The notes under the pieces were generated by a model, which saw nothing but the letters and a program-made list of their open reading frames with translations, had not been told where the DNA came from and ran no database searches. From Lentisphaera profundi (GTDB taxonomy: Bacteria; Verrucomicrobiota; Lentisphaeria; Lentisphaerales; Lentisphaeraceae): a DNA stretch of 64,000 nt. The stretch covers positions 1,736,001 through 1,800,000 of the forward strand of contig NZ_CP117811.1 in assembly GCF_028728065.1 (NCBI RefSeq), written 5' to 3'. A program made the position numbers and the translations under genes. Positions 41,038 to 49,763 of the stretch are shown here, piece by piece; within the stretch, counting starts at the first letter, position 1, and the number at the start of each line of letters is the position of its first letter.

Positions 41038-42282
41038 ATGGCTAAATTTAAATATGTAGCAATGGATGCTACTGGCAAAGAGCATAAAGGTATCATTCAA
41101 GCGGACAGTGAGGCAGATGCGGGAGCTCAGCTTAAGCAACAGAGTATGATCCCCACCTCAATCACTCAAGAATCTGCTGCTAAGAAGAAGAAAAAGAAAG
41201 GTGCAGGTGGTGGCATGGGAGCCATCACGATCGGCACGCCAAAACTAACGTCAAAAGCACTCACAGTTTTCACTAGACAACTGGCCACCCTACTCGGAGC
41301 GGGCCTGCCCATGGTAAGAGCCATCAGAACTCTTGCTAAACAGGCTAAAAAAGATGTCGTCCTTAGACAGATACTCACTCAAATTGCCGACTCTATTGAA
41401 GGTGGTAACGGCTTCTCCGATGCCTTAGCTGCCCAACCAAAATCTTTCAATAAACTCTATGTCAATATGATTAGAGCAGGTGAAGCTTCCGGCGCAATGG
41501 AAGCGGTACTCAATCGTCTTGCTGAATTCATGGAGAAATCAGAAAAATTAAAAAGAAAAGTAAAGGCCGCACTCATGTATCCTTGCTCAGTTCTTTTTAT
41601 TGCTCTTGTTATCACATGGGGTCTAATGACTTTTATTGTACCTAAATTTAAAGAGATTTTTGATGATCTCCTGGCTGGAGAGCCACTTCCGGGCATTACT
41701 GAATTCGTAGTCCAACTCTCCACCTTCATCAATACGATGTGGTATATCCCTCTTGGAGGAATCATCCTCTTTGTTGTTGTCTTTAAAGCTATAAGGAACA
41801 CAAAAGGTGGCGCATATGCCATCGACATGATCTTGCTTAAAATGCCTCCATTAGGCGGAATGGTAACTAAAGTGAATACTGCTCAGTTTTGTCGAGTTCT
41901 CTCCACCCTATTAGGCTCCGGAGTTGCCATCCTCAACGCTCTAGAAATCGTAAGGAACACCACTCAAAATAAAGTTGTTGTAAGAGCCGTACAAACTGTC
42001 CACGACTCAGTTAAAGAAGGTGAAAGTGTAAGTAAACCCCTTAGTCAATCTGGCATTTTCCCTTTAATGATGGTCTCCATGGTTGAAGTAGGAGAAGAAA
42101 CTGGTGCGATGCCAGAAATGATGCTCCGAGTTGCCGATATTTACGAAGAAGAGGTTGATGTTGCCGTTGACGGACTCACCTCCTTAATTGAACCGATAAT
42201 GATTGTATTCCTTGCTGTTGTGGTGGGTGGTATTGTTATTGCGATGTTCATGCCCATGATCAAACTTATGCAGACAATGTAA
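41038..42282 (+). CDS. pilC: Type IV pilus/type II secretion inner-membrane platform protein
   Basis: 414 residues with two T2SSF domains (about 75-200 and 280-405) and three membrane helices, as in PilC/GspF. Typical sequence: LTVFTRQLATLLGAGLPMV, MYPCSVLFIALVITWGLM, QFCRVLSTLLGSGVAILNAL and GEETGAMPEMMLRVADIY. It works with the ATPase encoded nine bases upstream. A short linker rich in Lys and Gly separates the N-terminal domain from the first F domain. The next gene starts 33 bases later. Confidence 0.93.
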   Translation: MAKFKYVAMDATGKEHKGIIQADSEADAGAQLKQQSMIPTSITQESAAKKKKKKGAGGGMGAITIGTPKLTSKALTVFTRQLATLLGAGLPMVRAIRTLAKQAKKDVVLRQILTQIADSIEGGNGFSDALAAQPKSFNKLYVNMIRAGEASGAMEAVLNRLAEFMEKSEKLKRKVKAALMYPCSVLFIALVITWGLMTFIVPKFKEIFDDLLAGEPLPGITEFVVQLSTFINTMWYIPLGGIILFVVVFKAIRNTKGGAYAIDMILLKMPPLGGMVTKVNTAQFCRVLSTLLGSGVAILNALEIVRNTTQNKVVVRAVQTVHDSVKEGESVSKPLSQSGIFPLMMVSMVEVGEETGAMPEMMLRVADIYEEEVDVAVDGLTSLIEPIMIVFLAVVVGGIVIAMFMPMIKLMQTM

Positions 42283-42315
42283 TAGAAACTTAATAAAAAA
42301 GACCTATTTATATAC

Positions 42316-45300
42316 ATGAAAAAACTTATATACACAGGACTGTCTACAACGGCAGTTTTCAGCCCTAATCTTTTCGCAGAAACTCAGACTGAGCTAGATG
42401 CGGACATGAAGCTCATTAAAGCTTATATTGAGAACTCTGATAAATTTGATTTCACCAAAGAATTAAATTTTCAAATTAAATTAGCGAAATCAACATATAA
42501 GAAGCAAAAAGATGCTCTTACTAAAATTGACATAATGCTTGCTTTCTCAAAGAAACGCAACACTTCTGCAAGAAAAGCTCTTACCGATTTCGGCATGACA
42601 GACCCGAAATCGGAAGACATTCTTTACTTTTTTATGGAAAAGGCTCAAGATGCAAAAGACAAAAAAAGCTTGGCTATTGCAGGAAAACTATTCTTCGAAT
42701 CAAGCTTTAAAGAGAAGTTAAACAAAGAGCACCCCTACTACGATATACTTTCGGAAGCCGCCTACTCATACAATTTTGAACTTACCAAGAACGACAAAAA
42801 CAAATCGAAAAGTTTTGAAGCTTGGTGGAAAGCTAAAGGCCTACCTCCCATTGCTCCTCCTGGTCAATCTCCGTCAGAAACTCTTTTTACTCAAACTTAT
42901 GTTATCCTTGACAATGCTTTAGACATCTTCACAAAAAGAAAAACTGGTGAAATCAACAGAGCTGAAATCACAACTCAAATCAAACTCATTAAGGATCTCG
43001 AATTTCAACAATCAAACGACGAAATTGATCCATGGTTTCTGCTTTGTGTAAGTGAAGCCGCACGAGGCATGGCCCTACTCGGCGACGACCAAGAAGCTCT
43101 TACTTGGCTTGGGCATTATTACACTAAGTTCAGTGACGTTGACAAAGCGGTTAAAGCAAATGCAAAGAAAGTAAATAAACCTGAATTAGTTAATACTTCC
43201 ATCATGTCTAATTTTCTTTATGCGAAAGCTTGTATTTACTGGGCAAAAGCACAAAGAGCGGCAAGCTCTGGCAATAACTCTCAAGCCCAAACAAACTTAG
43301 TTGATAAAGGCACGAAAAACGCTGCTGTTAATATGTATTTACTAGTGATGCGCTATCCGCAATCTCGCGGTGCGATCAAAACTATTTTTGAATACGATGA
43401 TGTTTGGAAACTCTATGCTAAAGTAGGTGGAACGAAAGCAAAAAAAGACTTGCCTACTGATAAAAAGCTCATTTTCATGGCTCACTATTCTAAGAAAAAC
43501 TATGAAAAAGCTCTAGGCATTGCTGATGACTACATAAAATCACAAAAAGACATGAATAACAAAGGAGAAGTTCTTTGGTTAGGTTTTTATGCCGCAACAC
43601 AAATTGACAATTTTAAAAAAGCAGAAGAGTACTACAAAATCCTGCAAGATGAATTCTCTAGTAACTCAGCGCTAAGAGCTGCATATTTAGACAAGGCCAC
43701 TGCTTGGAGAAAAAGCTTCTACAAAGATCGTGCCAATGAAATTAAAAATGATGCAAGTAAAAAAGCTGCTTACGCAATCCTCTCTAGCATTAAGTTATCT
43801 GACCCCAACAATCCTACCGATGCTTTATATGCAATTGTAGATGACGTCAAATACGCTTTCAGCACCTATAACAAAGATCGCAAAGCTGGAAAAATCAAAG
43901 CCAAAGAAGTTTTAATACTTATTGATGCATACATCAAAAAATTCCCGAATGTAAGTCAAGTAACCATGGCCTATTCTTTAAGAGGAAAAATAGCTGAGAT
44001 TTCTCAAGATTACGATGTTGCTCTCGCTTCATACAAGGAATTCCTCAAGCGGGAAAGTGGTATTGACACTAAAGGTAAATACAAAAAAGCTGAAGCCTAC
44101 TACCACATGGCTTACAACTTGCTTAAACTTAACAAAATCGAGGGTGCTGACGGAATGCTAGCTGCCGTTGAGACTTATAAAACTTTTGTCGCTAAAAACG
44201 ACCTGAGTGATGCAAGTGACAAACAAATTAAAACATTACAAGATTTTAATGCCGGCTTAGATATCTGGAAAATTGATATTGATTACAAAAAATTAAGTGA
44301 ACTCAAATCTGCATTTAACGAGTCAAGTAAAAAACTCGCAGCATCTCCTGATGACGCGACACTCATGCAAGCTCACAAACAGCAACTAGAAAAACTCCAG
44401 AAAATGTCGACTAAAGTAGCAGAAAGCTATATCAATTGGACAAAGAAAAATAGTAAGAGCAGCCAAATACCTTCAACTCTCGCAAAAGTTGGTGGAATTT
44501 ATCAAGATGCAAAAATGGATAGAGAATCGCAAAAAATCTTTACTGAAATTGCTGAAAAGTATCCTGACAGTCCTGTACTTTCACAGATTCAAATGCGACT
44601 TGTCATCTCTTATATCAATAATAAACAAATTGGTGCCGCCGCAAAAGAAGCCGCAAAACTTGACTTCACAAAAATGCCTGTCAGTACACTCCAGTACATT
44701 GTTTCAAAATTTCTTTATCCTTCTAAGCCTGATACAAGAAAACTATCAGAGAATGATTTTGAAAAGGCTACGCAAATAGTTATTAAGGCCTCTAATCAAA
44801 TTATCAAAAATACTGATAAAGAGGAAACTAAACATCGTTACGCTTTTTATGCTGGTAGAGCTCATTTCCTTATTGATGAAAAACTGGAAGCTGGAAAGCT
44901 CTTCGACATCATTAAAAATGAAGCTCCTAATTCACCTTACAGTCTTGAGATCTCATTCTTAGATGTAGAAATCATGATTGAAAAAGGTAAATATACAGAA
45001 GCAGATAAAATCATTGCTAACCTTGAAAACCTCGTTAAGTCTTATGGTACTCAACTACAGCATGCTAAAGTAAGAACTTTAAGTGGTAAGGTTGGTTATG
45101 GCGCAAAGCAGCAAAACTTTGTTCTCAAGGGAAAAACACAATGCTTTCTCGTTTATATCAGCCAATTTCCGCCTGATGTGGAAGAGGTAGAATCTAAAGA
45201 AATCATGGAACATGCTACATTTTATTTGATAATGTGTAAAGTTTTACTCGGTGAAGACATTAAAAAACTAAGAACTGAGTTCTTACAAAAATATCCCTCT

Positions 45301-45345
45301 TCTTCTTTCCGTACTCAAGTTTTAACTCCGCCACCAGCACTTTAA
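42316..45345 (+). CDS. Large secreted TPR-type repeat protein
   Basis: 1009 residues with a signal peptide (MKKLIYTGLSTTAVFSPNLFA) and an otherwise mostly helical chain of TPR-like hairpins. Recognisable repeat cores include NYEKALGIADDYI, YDVALASYKEFLKR, KAEAYYHMAYNLLKL, DRESQKIFTEIAEKYPDSP and AGKLFDIIKNEAPNSPYS. No enzyme motif. It stands between pilC and the exbB/exbD genes with short gaps, so it is likely a periplasmic partner in the same machine. Comparable long TPR proteins accompany ExbBD-type motors in other PVC and delta-type genomes; function unproven. Confidence 0.72.
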   Translation: MKKLIYTGLSTTAVFSPNLFAETQTELDADMKLIKAYIENSDKFDFTKELNFQIKLAKSTYKKQKDALTKIDIMLAFSKKRNTSARKALTDFGMTDPKSEDILYFFMEKAQDAKDKKSLAIAGKLFFESSFKEKLNKEHPYYDILSEAAYSYNFELTKNDKNKSKSFEAWWKAKGLPPIAPPGQSPSETLFTQTYVILDNALDIFTKRKTGEINRAEITTQIKLIKDLEFQQSNDEIDPWFLLCVSEAARGMALLGDDQEALTWLGHYYTKFSDVDKAVKANAKKVNKPELVNTSIMSNFLYAKACIYWAKAQRAASSGNNSQAQTNLVDKGTKNAAVNMYLLVMRYPQSRGAIKTIFEYDDVWKLYAKVGGTKAKKDLPTDKKLIFMAHYSKKNYEKALGIADDYIKSQKDMNNKGEVLWLGFYAATQIDNFKKAEEYYKILQDEFSSNSALRAAYLDKATAWRKSFYKDRANEIKNDASKKAAYAILSSIKLSDPNNPTDALYAIVDDVKYAFSTYNKDRKAGKIKAKEVLILIDAYIKKFPNVSQVTMAYSLRGKIAEISQDYDVALASYKEFLKRESGIDTKGKYKKAEAYYHMAYNLLKLNKIEGADGMLAAVETYKTFVAKNDLSDASDKQIKTLQDFNAGLDIWKIDIDYKKLSELKSAFNESSKKLAASPDDATLMQAHKQQLEKLQKMSTKVAESYINWTKKNSKSSQIPSTLAKVGGIYQDAKMDRESQKIFTEIAEKYPDSPVLSQIQMRLVISYINNKQIGAAAKEAAKLDFTKMPVSTLQYIVSKFLYPSKPDTRKLSENDFEKATQIVIKASNQIIKNTDKEETKHRYAFYAGRAHFLIDEKLEAGKLFDIIKNEAPNSPYSLEISFLDVEIMIEKGKYTEADKIIANLENLVKSYGTQLQHAKVRTLSGKVGYGAKQQNFVLKGKTQCFLVYISQFPPDVEEVESKEIMEHATFYLIMCKVLLGEDIKKLRTEFLQKYPSSSFRTQVLTPPPAL

Positions 45346-45361
45346 TAAGGATAATTTTACA

Positions 45362-46090
45362 ATGAAAATAACACTTTACACAATCTTATTCTTTACTGGC
45401 CTTAGCTCTTTTGCCCAAGTCACTATTGGCCTCAAAAATGGCACAACTGTTGAAGGCCAAGAAATCGGTGAAAAAACAGGAAAAATCACCTTAACCATCG
45501 CCGGTGGCGCTAAGCGCACTATTGAGAAGAAAGATATTAAATATATTGATTCTCCCCAACCAAAATATATTTCATCATTAATTAAGTATACTAATGCAGG
45601 AAAATACGATGCGGTTTTAAAAACTGAGCAAAACCTCAAAGAAGTAAGCCTATTCGGCTGGGGTCAAATTGGTCATCTCTACTATAGCCGCGCTCTGCTT
45701 GCTAAAGGAAAGGTTGAAGAGGCTCGTAAAATGCTCAAACGTGCTCGTTTTGCTGCAATACATACTAGTAATAGAGTCCTTGATGATACAATCATCATGG
45801 CAGCGCTTATTGATATTGAAGTCCACGACAAAAAACTAGCTGATGCAGAAACATACATCCAGAAAATCTCTGAAAAATCATTCGATTCTTCGGGTCAAAA
45901 ATATTACTACATGGCCAAGGGAAATTACTATCGAGCCAAGGGAGATGCCAATCAAGCTCTTGCTTGCTACTTTAAGGTAATTCTACTCGAATCGCCAAAA
46001 GACTTTGAAAGACGGCGTGCATTAGAAAAAGTTAAGGAGATTTATACAGAATTTAATGATCCTCGCCTAGAAGAACTCAACAAACTTTAA
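45362..46090 (+). CDS. Secreted small TPR protein with N-terminal beta domain
   Basis: 242 residues; signal peptide MKITLYTILFFTGLSSFA. A small beta domain follows (about 22-62, TIGLKNGTTVEGQEIGEK to KRTIEKKDIKYI), similar in pattern to the one before the protease at 31076. The rest is TPR-like (about 70-240, GHLYYSRALLAKGKVEEARK, YYYMAKGNYYRAKGDANQA). 16 bases after the large TPR gene and 46 before exbB. Probably a periplasmic accessory of the Exb motor. Confidence 0.72.
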   Translation: MKITLYTILFFTGLSSFAQVTIGLKNGTTVEGQEIGEKTGKITLTIAGGAKRTIEKKDIKYIDSPQPKYISSLIKYTNAGKYDAVLKTEQNLKEVSLFGWGQIGHLYYSRALLAKGKVEEARKMLKRARFAAIHTSNRVLDDTIIMAALIDIEVHDKKLADAETYIQKISEKSFDSSGQKYYYMAKGNYYRAKGDANQALACYFKVILLESPKDFERRRALEKVKEIYTEFNDPRLEELNKL

Positions 46091-46136
46091 TATACTAAAC
46101 GATGAATTTTATAAAGAACGTAACAGGAGCCAATAA

Positions 46137-46913
46137 ATGTTAAACAACAAACTGAAATACACACTCGCATCACTAACTCTTTCGATGAGTACTTTTGCGC
46201 AGGATGCCGCAGAAGCAGTCGCCGAAGTTGCACCACAAAACACAACATCAGGTTTTAAAGATATCATTTTTGGCGGCGGCGCCGTGGGTATATTTATCTG
46301 GGTTTTAATTCTACTTTGCTCACTCGGCATGCTCGCTTTCATTATTGACTCAGTACTGATCCTTAACCGCGAAAAAATCCTCCCCGCACACCTCCAAGAT
46401 GCCGTCGAAGATTCTCTCAATGATGGCGATCTTGAATCTGCTATTGCAGCTTGTGAAGAAACCCCTAGCCCTCTTTCTAATATCCTTCTAGCGGCTTTCG
46501 CTAATATCGCTGAAGGTTACGATGTGATTCAAGATTCAGTATCTTCGGCTGCTGACTTGGAAAATGAAAAAATCCTTCAACGTATTAACTACCTTAACGT
46601 ATTTGGCCAAATGGGTCCAATGTTAGGTCTACTAGGTACTGTATCTGGTATGGTAGGCGCTTTTGCTGGTCTCGCAAATATGACTGGTGCTGCTAAAGCA
46701 TCTTTCCTTGCACAGCAAATTTCAATTGCCCTATGGACAACAGTTGCAGGCCTATTAATTTCAATACCTGCACTCCTTGGTTATACACTTGCGAGAAATG
46801 CCGCAATCAAAATCACTATTGAAACACAATCCACAGTACTTGACCTCATCAAGAAGCTTAAAGACGCTGAAGTTGATGAAGAAGAATACGAAGACGAAGA
46901 AGAATACGAATAA
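46137..46913 (+). CDS. exbB: MotA/TolQ/ExbB-type proton channel
   Basis: 258 residues. A signal-peptide-like N-terminus (ending STFAQ) and a short periplasmic segment precede the first membrane helix (VGIFIWVLILLCSLGMLAFI, about 51-70). The conserved channel region is LNVFGQMGPMLGLLGTVSGM (about 150-169) and the third helix (ALWTTVAGLLISIPALLGY). The acidic tail (EEEYEDEEEYE) is unusual. With the two ExbD proteins downstream it forms a proton-driven motor powering envelope transport or an outer-membrane process. The gene has a clear ribosome site (aacaggagccaata). Confidence 0.92.
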   Translation: MLNNKLKYTLASLTLSMSTFAQDAAEAVAEVAPQNTTSGFKDIIFGGGAVGIFIWVLILLCSLGMLAFIIDSVLILNREKILPAHLQDAVEDSLNDGDLESAIAACEETPSPLSNILLAAFANIAEGYDVIQDSVSSAADLENEKILQRINYLNVFGQMGPMLGLLGTVSGMVGAFAGLANMTGAAKASFLAQQISIALWTTVAGLLISIPALLGYTLARNAAIKITIETQSTVLDLIKKLKDAEVDEEEYEDEEEYE

Positions 46914-46925
46914 CAAGGATTTATA

Positions 46926-47342
46926 ATGGCTGATAGCAAAGATCAAAAAGCGGAAGGCGCACCGATATCCTCCCTGATTGATGTGGTATTTCTACTTATT
47001 ATGTTCTTCGTAGCTACCGCACAAATGGACCAGGAAGGTTTCGACCAAAATGTTCAACTTGCAATTGCCTTTGATATGGAAAAAATTACACAAAGAGCAC
47101 AATCTCAATTTCCTATCAGCATCCTTAAGGATGGCGTAATATCCACGGGTCCTGGGACCACTGGTGATATTGCAGGTCTTAAAAGAGAACTAAGCAAACA
47201 TGTCGGTACCTACGGAAACGAAGTTACCGTTATTATTCGTCCGGATAAAAACGTAAAACTCTCTCTCATTGACGAAGTAATGAGCACTGTTGGAGAATGT
47301 GGTGTAGCGAAAATTAATATTTCCGCAAAACTGGAGCAATAA
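46926..47342 (+). CDS. exbD: ExbD/TolR-type motor protein, first copy
   Basis: 138 residues: short cytoplasmic start, one membrane helix (ISSLIDVVFLLIMFFVAT, about 14-31) with the essential Asp19, and a periplasmic domain (VTVIIRPDKNVKLSLIDEVM). It moves protons with ExbB. 12 bases after exbB and one base before the second exbD, so all three are coupled. The tail (GVAKINISAKLEQ) matches the usual ExbD end strand. Confidence 0.92.
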   Translation: MADSKDQKAEGAPISSLIDVVFLLIMFFVATAQMDQEGFDQNVQLAIAFDMEKITQRAQSQFPISILKDGVISTGPGTTGDIAGLKRELSKHVGTYGNEVTVIIRPDKNVKLSLIDEVMSTVGECGVAKINISAKLEQ

Positions 47343-47343
47343 A

Positions 47344-47766
47344 ATGGGAAAAAAACGTAAAAAAAAGCGCACTGAAACAGAAGCGGAAGTACCTCTTTCT
47401 GCAATGATTGATGTTACTTTCCTGCTCCTCACATACTTTATTATGACTCAAACTGAGGTTATTGAAGAAGCTTACATTGCCATGAATATGGTTGCTCCTA
47501 ACCCTGGGCCACCTCCTGAGGTAAAGCCTACAATTTTTGACATTAAAGTTTTTAGTGAAAACTACTATTGTCAGGGTCGAGCATTCAAAGAAATCGATAG
47601 TTTAGCCGTTTATCTAGCTGATTTTGCTAGAGAAACACAAGGCTCTGAAATAACTATTGATTTAAAACTCCAAGGAAAAGCTAAAACTCAACGCTTAGTT
47701 GATTTATTAGATGTCCTTGCTAAAGAAGGTCTAGAGAAAAAAATTAATATTGCTTTTCTGCATTAA
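47344..47766 (+). CDS. exbD: ExbD/TolR-type motor protein, second copy
   Basis: 140 residues. A strongly basic start (KKRKKKRTE) fixes the N-terminus in the cytoplasm; the helix VPLSAMIDVTFLLLTYFIMT holds Asp23. The periplasmic part ends ...EGLEKKINIAFLH. It differs clearly from the first copy, so the two probably form a heterodimer in the ExbB pore, as ExbB-ExbD1-ExbD2 sets do. Ends at a terminator. Confidence 0.92.
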   Translation: MGKKRKKKRTETEAEVPLSAMIDVTFLLLTYFIMTQTEVIEEAYIAMNMVAPNPGPPPEVKPTIFDIKVFSENYYCQGRAFKEIDSLAVYLADFARETQGSEITIDLKLQGKAKTQRLVDLLDVLAKEGLEKKINIAFLH

Positions 47767-47790
47767 TTAATTTTTCACTCAAACTTTATA

Positions 47791-47824
47791 AAAACGATAG
47801 AACTATTAGTTCTATCGTTTTTTG
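47791..47824 (+). terminator. Terminator of the pilT-exbD region
   Basis: AAAACGATAGAAC and GTTCTATCGTTTT are perfect 13-base arms around TATTA, followed by more T residues, 24 bases after the second exbD stop. Confidence 0.9.
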
Positions 47825-48022
47825 TTGTCTACACATGCTTCATGGCTAATAATAATTACTTGATCATGTTCATTAAATCAGTTTTAGTTATTCAAACAAT
47901 CCCTATCTAGTTTAACTAGACCCTATTCCAAGCCTTAGAGCTATACTACAAAAACAGCCTTTCTATACAGGGTTATTGCACAGAGAAATACACCATTCCA
48001 TTTCTGAATAGTAGCTACTAGA

Positions 48023-48044
48023 TTTTTTTTTTGGGGGGGGGGGG
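48023..48044 (+). repeat. Homopolymer junction T10 followed by G12
   Basis: Ten T residues (48023-48032) are followed directly by twelve G residues (48033-48044) in an otherwise AT-rich spacer. Such tracts slip easily in replication and are also prone to sequencing length errors. Confidence 0.9.
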
Positions 48045-48053
48045 AGATTAAAA

Positions 48054-48109
48054 GGTGACTGCCTGAAATGGAGGGGAGGTATGGAGGAAAGGAGGATCAG
48101 ACAGCCACC
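48054..48109 (+). other. Hairpin with purine-rich loop carrying repeated GGA motifs
   Basis: GGTGACTGCCTGA (48054-48066) and TCAGACAGCCACC (48097-48109) pair with two non-Watson-Crick positions. The 30-base loop is almost all purine and contains the GGA trinucleotide five times, three or more as GGAGG. It resembles both Shine-Dalgarno sequences and CsrA-type binding sites. No promoter or terminator is evident, so an independent small RNA is not claimed. Confidence 0.35.
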
Positions 48110-48172
48110 GTAGCTAACATATTGATTTAAACTAAAATTTCAATAACTTATCATAATAAAAAGGACATTTTA

Positions 48173-49663
48173 TTATCGCCTATATGTCAGCTTACTTTTC
48201 TGTGCAAAATATTCTAAACCCAAAGCACTTTCATGGCCAGCTAAACCAAAAAGCAAGGGGCTGAAATCAATCCCTTGAATTGCCCTGGCTCGCCATTCTG
48301 TTTTTCTATACGAAGCTCTCCAAGGAATCCTAAGCCCGTTAAGCTCATAGATTAGATCTTTGTTATTCAATAATATATCAAAATCAAGTTCTGCCTGTGT
48401 AGCGAAGGGAATAAAGCCCCCTACACTAGGCATACAAAGAACCATATCTGAATTTCTTTCTGTTGAGTCGACCCCATACCCCCTAATTGAAGCTCCTGCA
48501 CTACTGCCCCATAACCCTTTCTTACTTAATTGATCATACCACCACATTCGGTCGACCTTCATCGCCTGTAAACTCTCTTTAATAAACACGGGATCTTTAA
48601 CTCTATAAGGACTCAAATACAAAGGAAACTGAAAAGTAAATAAAGGCAAAAAATGCCCCGGACTATCAGTAATCACACCATGATCTTTATAAAACTTTTT
48701 ACGCCAAGCTTGATTCATATCAGTTTCTTTTTCATTCAATGAAAAAGAAACGTAATCTGCTAATAACAAATATTCATTAAACAATCGAGTTTTTGCTCCA
48801 CCCACTCCATGCTCATCTTGCGTAAGGTAATAATGATGATCATCAAATCGACATAACTCCCAATTCACAGAATCCCATAGCTCCTGAGTCAAAGACTGAA
48901 TTTTTTTATTATCGGGGAATTGATTGCGGCAAAAGGTCGCTCCTGCTACTAACAAGGCTGTATCAATTGTACTAAATTCTGACTTCCCCCAGCGCCCTCC
49001 ATCCCTTGCATCAATAAAATGATAAAAAAGACCAGACTTATTCCTCTTTAAATGTATCCCCGAGGTCTTAGCTAGGCACGTTTCTAAAGTTTCAATTATC
49101 TTAGGCTCTACTTCATTATCAAATGACAATTCAGCTGATATGGCTAATGCCACCAACCCTATCCCTGTACTAGCTGTGGAAACCCGGTAATCTTCTTTTT
49201 GTGGGATAGTTATCAAATCTAAGTATAGGCCTTTTTCTGCCCTTAATAAGCCATAAAAAGCACAAGCATCTTTAAGGTATGACTGATACTTACTATCTTG
49301 ATATTTGGGAGGGCGGACATGCTTCATTTTCTCATTGGTGACAATTTCTAGTTCTTTTACTTCGCCATTATCCTTGCTCATATTATTAAAGCTCATGACA
49401 AGAGCTATACAGATAGCCACACAAACACTCAAAAATATAAATACAGGGAACTGTTTATTTTTTAGCGCTCGACTCTTGTGAGTTTTCCGAGGACTGTTAA
49501 AAGACTCTTTAACTCCTCCTTCAGTACAAGTCAGCTTATCGGGTACTGCATAAAGAACCGCATTGAACTTCTTATCACAATTCCCACATTGAATGCGCAT
49601 TCCACTAATATCTCTTTGGTGCTCGAGAAGGCTTCCACAAAACTCACATTTAAATCTATACAT
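48173..49663 (-). CDS. Membrane protein with zinc ribbon and glycoamylase-like domain
   Basis: 496 residues from the ATG at 49663; a TTG three codons earlier is less likely. An N-terminal zinc ribbon (CEFC ... CGNC, within the first 35 residues) faces the cytoplasm, followed by one membrane helix (about 68-88, FPVFIFLSVCVAICIALVM). The outer part (about 120-490) matches the glycoamylase-like family PF10091 by pattern: SGLFYHFIDARDGG, STIDTALLVAGA, PLFTFQFPLY, MPSVGGFIPFA and LFGLAGHESALGLEYF. Relatives in this fold cut beta-1,2-glucans (GH144). It lies 100 bases after the kinase stop on the same strand, so it may belong to the sigma/kinase unit. Confidence 0.72.
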   Translation of the reverse strand: MYRFKCEFCGSLLEHQRDISGMRIQCGNCDKKFNAVLYAVPDKLTCTEGGVKESFNSPRKTHKSRALKNKQFPVFIFLSVCVAICIALVMSFNNMSKDNGEVKELEIVTNEKMKHVRPPKYQDSKYQSYLKDACAFYGLLRAEKGLYLDLITIPQKEDYRVSTASTGIGLVALAISAELSFDNEVEPKIIETLETCLAKTSGIHLKRNKSGLFYHFIDARDGGRWGKSEFSTIDTALLVAGATFCRNQFPDNKKIQSLTQELWDSVNWELCRFDDHHYYLTQDEHGVGGAKTRLFNEYLLLADYVSFSLNEKETDMNQAWRKKFYKDHGVITDSPGHFLPLFTFQFPLYLSPYRVKDPVFIKESLQAMKVDRMWWYDQLSKKGLWGSSAGASIRGYGVDSTERNSDMVLCMPSVGGFIPFATQAELDFDILLNNKDLIYELNGLRIPWRASYRKTEWRARAIQGIDFSPLLFGLAGHESALGLEYFAQKSKLTYRR

Positions 49664-49763
49664 ATATCTCAAAGCTCATTGTCTATTAATCCCAAACTCA
49701 TCACTAATCTTCACCCTACATTACGTCACTCAATGACTTATTATGACAAGCCCTCCTGGCTCA

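Larger units (their letters stand above)
47825..48172. other. Convergent intergenic spacer with homopolymer tract and hairpin
   Basis: No gene was found. It holds a small dyad CTAGTT-T-AACTAG (47907-47919), the T10G12 junction and the GGA-rich hairpin listed separately. Both neighbours end here, so promoters for them are not expected; structured transcripts, if any, would be independent RNAs or 3' extensions. Confidence 0.6.

Noticed and set aside
47907-47919. Dyad CTAGTT-T-AACTAG
   Set aside because: Six-base arms in AT-rich DNA can occur by chance and no promoter is expected in this convergent spacer.
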